A model generated the notes under the pieces. It did no database searches, was not told the origin of the DNA, and saw only the letters and a program-made list of their open reading frames with translations. Source: DATLMR01 sp964615905 (lineage in GTDB: Bacteria; Acidobacteriota; Blastocatellia; UBA7656). Taken from it: a DNA stretch of 64,000 nt. Made by a program: the position numbers and the translations under genes. Below, one piece after another: positions 59,668 through 64,000 of the stretch. The stretch is from the NCBI GenBank assembly GCA_964615905.1, contig CAZTUB010000004.1:338910-402909 (forward strand), read 5' to 3'. Numbering within the stretch: position 1 is the stretch's first letter; the number at the start of each line of letters is the position of its first letter.

Positions 59668-62600
59668 ATGCAGAGTAACACTATCCCAGTTGACGATCTC
59701 ATCTCCGATCCGGGTTATACCTCTAGAACACTTGTTGAGCTGCTCCAAGATAGAGTCAGCGAAAAGGCCGACTTCGCCGCCTACACTTTTCTGTCCGATG
59801 GCGAAACGGGCGAGGTCAGGCTGACCTACGGCGAATTAGACCGGCGAGCAAAATCGATAGCCGCGTCCTTTCAGGCGCTCGGCGCGGCCGGTGAGCGCGT
59901 ATTGTTGCTCTTCCCGCCGGGCGTCGATTACATAGCGGCATTCTTCGGCTGCCTCTACGCCGGGGCGGTCGCGGTTCCGGCTTACCCGCCTCGCGTAAAC
60001 GCAAACCTTCAAAGGCTGCAAGCGATAGTGGCAGACGCGCAGGCGACCATCGCGTTGACCGCGCCGCAAGTCCTGTCGAGGATCACGCCTTTGCTGTCGG
60101 AGAACCCGCTGCTCGGTTCGTTGCACTGGCTTACGACGGAGAATATAGCCGCCGATCTGGCGGATCAATGGCAGCGACCGGCTATCGATGCTAGCAGTCT
60201 AGCTTTTCTTCAATACACGTCAGGATCGACCGCGACTCCCAAAGGCGTGATGATAAGCCACGGAAATCTGCTCAATAACGAGCGATTAATACAGCGGGCT
60301 TTTAACCAGTCTGACGAGTCGGTGATTCTAAGCTGGCTGCCGCTTTATCATGATATGGGCTTGATCGGCGGCGTGCTGCAACCGCTTTACGTTGGCGCGA
60401 GATGTATTCTCATGTCGCCCACGGCTTTTCTGCAACGCCCGTTTCGCTGGCTGAAAGCCATTTCAGATTACAGAGCGACGACCAGCGGAGGGCCCAATTT
60501 CGCCTATGACCTCTGCGTCGACAAGATCACGCCGGAGCAGATCGCCACTCTTGATTTGAGTAGTTGGAGTGTCGCCTTCAATGGATCGGAGCCCGTGCGG
60601 GCAGAGACGCTTGAAAGATTTGCGGCGGCCTTTGAGCCTTGCGGCTTCAGGCGAGAAGCGTTCCATCCCTGTTACGGGCTAGCCGAGGCCACGTTGATCG
60701 TGTCGGGTGGGCAGCTCGACAAAGGGCTGACCGTCAAATCCGTATCATCTCGCGCGCTGGCCGCCAATCAGATTGTCGATGATGAATCGACGGGTGAAAG
60801 CCGCCTGCTGGTCGGGAGCGGCGCGGTCGCCCGCGAAAATGATATAGCGATAGTCGACAGGAAATCGAGGTTGTGTCCTCCAGGCCAGGTCGGAGAGGTC
60901 TGGGTATCCGGCCCCAGTGTGGCGCAGGGATATTGGGGCGCTCACGATGAGTCCGAGCGAGCCTTTCAAGCCTTCACCTCCGGCTCGCAAGGAGGCCCTT
61001 TCCTGCGTACGGGCGACCTCGGCTTTATAGAGAACGGGGAGCTTTTCATCACAGGTCGTCTCAAAGACCTTATTATCATTCGCGGCGTCAATCACTACCC
61101 ACAGGATATAGAGTTGACCGTCGAGCGAAGCCACAAATCATTGCGCAAGGGCAACGGCGCGGCCTTTTCTATCGAAGTTGACGGGCGAGAGCGATTGGTT
61201 GTAGCGCAAGAGTTCGACGCGCGCTTTAAGGCAGATAAGGGTCAGGTTATAGATGCTATCCGTCAATCTATTTCAGAGGCGCACGAGATTCAGGTATATG
61301 CGGTAGCGCTCATCAGGTCCAACACCATCCCCAAGACTACTAGCGGAAAGATCCAGCGCCAGGCGTGTCGGGACAGGTACTTGAACAATGAGTTGAAGGT
61401 CATTGCCGAGTACAAAGAGCCGGATGAGGCCGTCACGCAGACCGAGAGCGCCGAGCTTACAACCTCGCTACGCACTCAACCTGAGGTCGAAGCGTTCTTG
61501 ATCAACCGCATCGCGGCAAAGCTAAGAATCGACCCTGCCACGATCAGCGCAGGCGAGCCGCTATCTCGTTATGGGCTTGACTCGCTTGCGGCCATCGAGC
61601 TTGCGCACGAAGCGGAGACAGCGCTTGGCGTTGTCGTGCCCATGACAAGCTTTCTTGACAGCCCCGTAATAGCCGACATCGCGGCCCAGGCGATGGCTCA
61701 GATAGAAGAAGGACTGCCCGGCCATTCTTCCGGCCTTGCAGCTTCTCAAAATGGCGCCGAAGCTCACCCTCTCTCTTACGGGCAGCAGGCGATATGGTTT
61801 CTACAGCAGCTCGACAAGACATCAGCCGCCTATAACATTTCGAGCGCGTTGCGTATAGTCTCTGATGTTGACGTAAATGCGCTCCTGCGCTCGCTCCAGC
61901 GTCTTATCGACAGGCAGCCCATACTAAGATCAACCATCACGCTGCAACAAGGGATACCGCATCAGCGAATAGATCAAAGCTCGCAGGTATATTTTCTGGA
62001 AGAAGATGCTTCATCGTGGAGCGATAAGTTTCTCGAAAATCGCCTTGCGGAGCTGGCAAACCAGCCCTTTGATCTGGAGAAAGGGCCTTTATGCCGCGTC
62101 TACCTGTTTACGCGTGCCGCGCGCGAGCATGTGCTGCTGCTTGTGATGCATCACCTGATCGCCGATTTCTGGTCGCTTGAGGTTCTGATACACGAGCTGA
62201 GCCTGTTGTACTCTGCGGAAACCAGAGGCGAATCGTTAGAACTGCCTCCGCTCCCGGCCGAGTACACGGATTATGTGCGCTGGCAAACTGATATGCTCGC
62301 GGGCCCCGAAGGCGAGCGGCTCTGGAAATTCTGGCAGGATAAGTTGAAAGGCGAGCTGCCTTTGCTCGACCTGCCGCTGGACAAACCGCGCCCGGCAGTG
62401 CAGACCTTTCGCGGAGAGTCGGAATCGTTATCATTAAACGAAGACATTACCCGCGCGCTGAAAGAGGTGGCACAATCCGGCGGGACGACCCTGTATGCGG
62501 TTCTGCTCGCAGCCTTTCACCTGTTCTTGCATCGTTATACCGGCCAAAAAGAGATCGTGGTCGGTTCTCCCACTTCGGGCAGGAATCGCGCTGAACTCGC

Positions 62601-64000
62601 CAATCTGGTCGGGTATTTCGTCAACCCGATACCGATCAAGGTAGACTTTTCACAGGTCAACACTTTTAGGGATTTATTGAAGCTTGTCAGAAGAGACTTG
62701 CTTGATGCTTACAGGCACCAGGAATATCCCTTCGCCCTGCTTGTTGAGCGTCTGCAACCGGTTCGCCATGCGGATCGCTCTCCGCTGTTTCAGGCAATGT
62801 TCGTATTGCAGAAGGCCCACGTGCGCGAGCGAAAGGAGCTGGCGGCGCTTGCGCTTGGCAAATCCGGCGTGCGTATCAACCTGGCCGACCTTGAGCTTGA
62901 AACACTGGCTCTTGAGCAGCGAGCGGTACAATTCGACCTGACGCTTATGGCCGCCGAGATCGACGAACGCATTGCGCTGTCGATGCAATACAACATCGAT
63001 CTGTTTGAAAGCGCAACGGTCAAGCGCGCGCTTGCCAATTTCCAGAAGCTTCTCGAAAGCATTGTCAGAGAACCTGACCTTTTCCTTCTAGACTTAGAGA
63101 TTCTAAGCGAAACGGAGAGGGTGGCGGCAATCGAGGAGTGGAACAACACGCGGAGCGAGTACCGGTCGCATCTGTGCCTTCAGGAGATGTTCGAGCGCCA
63201 GGCCCGCCTCCACCCAGACCGCGTCGCCCTCATTTCGGGTGACCGCGCCTTGACCTACTCGCAGCTCGACCGCAGCTCCAACCAGCTCGCCCGCCTTCTC
63301 AGGGCCAGGTCGAAGGGCCCCGAACAGATCATACCCATCTGCCTTGAGCGCACGCCTGATCTCATCATCGGCTTGCTTGCCATACTCAAAGCGGGCTCGG
63401 CCTACCTGCCGCTCGACCCGACTTACCCCAGGCAGCGGCTCGCCTTCATGCTGGAAGACTCCAACGCCAGCCTCCTCATCACACAGCAGAAGTTCGCCTC
63501 CGACTTCTTCGGCCTCACCCGCGATATGCTGCTCGTAGACACACAGGCCCCGGAGATAGCCAGCCATAGCTCGCAACGGGTCGAGCGCGAGGGCGGGCCT
63601 GCAAACCTGGCTTATGTCATATACACATCAGGGTCGACGGGGCGACCAAAGGGGGTGGCCATAGAGCATCACTCGGCGGTGGCGATGGTCGAGTGGGCGG
63701 GCCGTGAGTACAGCCTGGAGGAGTTGAGCGGGGTGCTGGCGTCGACGTCCGTGTGTTTCGACCTGTCGGTGTTCGAGATATTCGTGCCGTTGAGCTGGGG
63801 CGGGAAGGTGATCCTGGTAGACAACGCGCTTGAGCTGATCGATATGAGCCGTGGCGAAGATGTAGAGCCAGTCAGCGAGATCAGGTTGATAAACACAGTG
63901 CCGTCGGCGATAGCCGAGCTGGTGAGGGCGCGTGCCATAGGAGGGGGGGTGAAGACGGTCAACCTGGCGGGCGAGGCGCTGCACAACAGCCTGGCGCAGG
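59668..64000 (+). CDS. NRPS starter module: FAAL-ACP-C-A (3' truncated by window edge)
   Basis: ATG at 59668 with GAGAG upstream; the frame stays open to the window end (about 1444 residues). Domains: fatty acyl-AMP ligase (about 1-585; QYTSGSTATPKG at 182-193, SWLPLYHDMGLIGG, GLAEATLIVSGG), acyl carrier (about 592-675; GLDSLAA with S639), condensation (about 700-1140; HHLIAD starting H828), adenylation (from about 1150; YTSGSTGRPKG, then FDLSVFEIF, INTVPSA, NLAGEAL). The first six specificity positions read D-L-F-N-N-A, resembling a known alanine code. The FAAL activates a fatty acid and loads the ACP, so the product is probably a lipopeptide. The remainder lies outside. Confidence 0.93.
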   Translation, partial: MQSNTIPVDDLISDPGYTSRTLVELLQDRVSEKADFAAYTFLSDGETGEVRLTYGELDRRAKSIAASFQALGAAGERVLLLFPPGVDYIAAFFGCLYAGAVAVPAYPPRVNANLQRLQAIVADAQATIALTAPQVLSRITPLLSENPLLGSLHWLTTENIAADLADQWQRPAIDASSLAFLQYTSGSTATPKGVMISHGNLLNNERLIQRAFNQSDESVILSWLPLYHDMGLIGGVLQPLYVGARCILMSPTAFLQRPFRWLKAISDYRATTSGGPNFAYDLCVDKITPEQIATLDLSSWSVAFNGSEPVRAETLERFAAAFEPCGFRREAFHPCYGLAEATLIVSGGQLDKGLTVKSVSSRALAANQIVDDESTGESRLLVGSGAVARENDIAIVDRKSRLCPPGQVGEVWVSGPSVAQGYWGAHDESERAFQAFTSGSQGGPFLRTGDLGFIENGELFITGRLKDLIIIRGVNHYPQDIELTVERSHKSLRKGNGAAFSIEVDGRERLVVAQEFDARFKADKGQVIDAIRQSISEAHEIQVYAVALIRSNTIPKTTSGKIQRQACRDRYLNNELKVIAEYKEPDEAVTQTESAELTTSLRTQPEVEAFLINRIAAKLRIDPATISAGEPLSRYGLDSLAAIELAHEAETALGVVVPMTSFLDSPVIADIAAQAMAQIEEGLPGHSSGLAASQNGAEAHPLSYGQQAIWFLQQLDKTSAAYNISSALRIVSDVDVNALLRSLQRLIDRQPILRSTITLQQGIPHQRIDQSSQVYFLEEDASSWSDKFLENRLAELANQPFDLEKGPLCRVYLFTRAAREHVLLLVMHHLIADFWSLEVLIHELSLLYSAETRGESLELPPLPAEYTDYVRWQTDMLAGPEGERLWKFWQDKLKGELPLLDLPLDKPRPAVQTFRGESESLSLNEDITRALKEVAQSGGTTLYAVLLAAFHLFLHRYTGQKEIVVGSPTSGRNRAELANLVGYFVNPIPIKVDFSQVNTFRDLLKLVRRDLLDAYRHQEYPFALLVERLQPVRHADRSPLFQAMFVLQKAHVRERKELAALALGKSGVRINLADLELETLALEQRAVQFDLTLMAAEIDERIALSMQYNIDLFESATVKRALANFQKLLESIVREPDLFLLDLEILSETERVAAIEEWNNTRSEYRSHLCLQEMFERQARLHPDRVALISGDRALTYSQLDRSSNQLARLLRARSKGPEQIIPICLERTPDLIIGLLAILKAGSAYLPLDPTYPRQRLAFMLEDSNASLLITQQKFASDFFGLTRDMLLVDTQAPEIASHSSQRVEREGGPANLAYVIYTSGSTGRPKGVAIEHHSAVAMVEWAGREYSLEELSGVLASTSVCFDLSVFEIFVPLSWGGKVILVDNALELIDMSRGEDVEPVSEIRLINTVPSAIAELVRARAIGGGVKTVNLAGEALHNSLAQ

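Overview
The window is about 64 kb of moderately GC-rich bacterial chromosome. Gene content points to an Acidobacteriota lineage, probably Blastocatellia-like. This is an inference from the MacB/FtsX-type orphan permease at 56945-59389 (the ADOP type common in Acidobacteria), the secreted FG-GAP/HYR/beta-helix proteins, the CocE/NonD remnant and the kinase fusion architectures. No rRNA, tRNA, CRISPR array, integrase or intact insertion sequence was seen.

Layout. (1) 3-5672: a 5'-truncated hybrid histidine kinase, then a membrane Ser/Thr kinase with a C-terminal ankyrin array. (2) 5689-25805: a surface-polysaccharide locus. It has GT2 glycosyltransferases, a complete dTDP-L-rhamnose set (rfbB, rfbA, rfbD on the minus strand; rfbC on the plus strand), a Wzm/Wzt-type ABC exporter, a 1700-residue methyltransferase/GT2/GT2/GT4 fusion, an asparagine-synthase-like amidotransferase, a small lipoprotein and an OatA-like acyltransferase with an altered SGNH domain. 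(3) 25885-38236: a methyltransferase and five large secreted proteins on the minus strand: an FG-GAP plus beta-helix protein, an M12B-like metalloprotease and a sugar dehydrogenase that share a C-terminal repeat array, a DUF11/HYR/PxKF protein, and a beta-helix protein. (4) 38770-43942: small or miscellaneous genes, including a decayed CocE/NonD hydrolase. (5) 44072-64000: a lipopeptide-type biosynthetic locus. It has a Sfp-type phosphopantetheinyl transferase, two type II thioesterases, an SbnB-like dehydrogenase, an MbtH protein, a membrane M28 peptidase, a stand-alone LanB-like glutamylation-domain protein, a DsbA-like protein, a GT4 glycosyltransferase, an ADOP permease, and the start of an NRPS with FAAL-ACP-C-A domains that runs off the right edge.

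How it may work together. The rhamnose genes feed GTs that build a glycan exported by Wzm/Wzt. The right-hand locus would activate a fatty acid (FAAL), load it on an ACP and condense it with an amino acid; the first six specificity positions read D-L-F-N-N-A, which resembles an alanine code. The phosphopantetheinyl transferase, MbtH and type II thioesterases are the usual accessories.

The most unusual part is 50053-53469. A perfect-consensus promoter precedes a roughly 350-nt structured leader, a 24-codon ORF with a strong Shine-Dalgarno, a 38-bp near-palindrome and a LanB-like protein that lacks the elimination domain. That combination resembles the peptide aminoacyl-tRNA ligase (PEARL) arrangement, but here it sits inside an NRPS locus. 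This is a hypothesis and not a demonstrated system.
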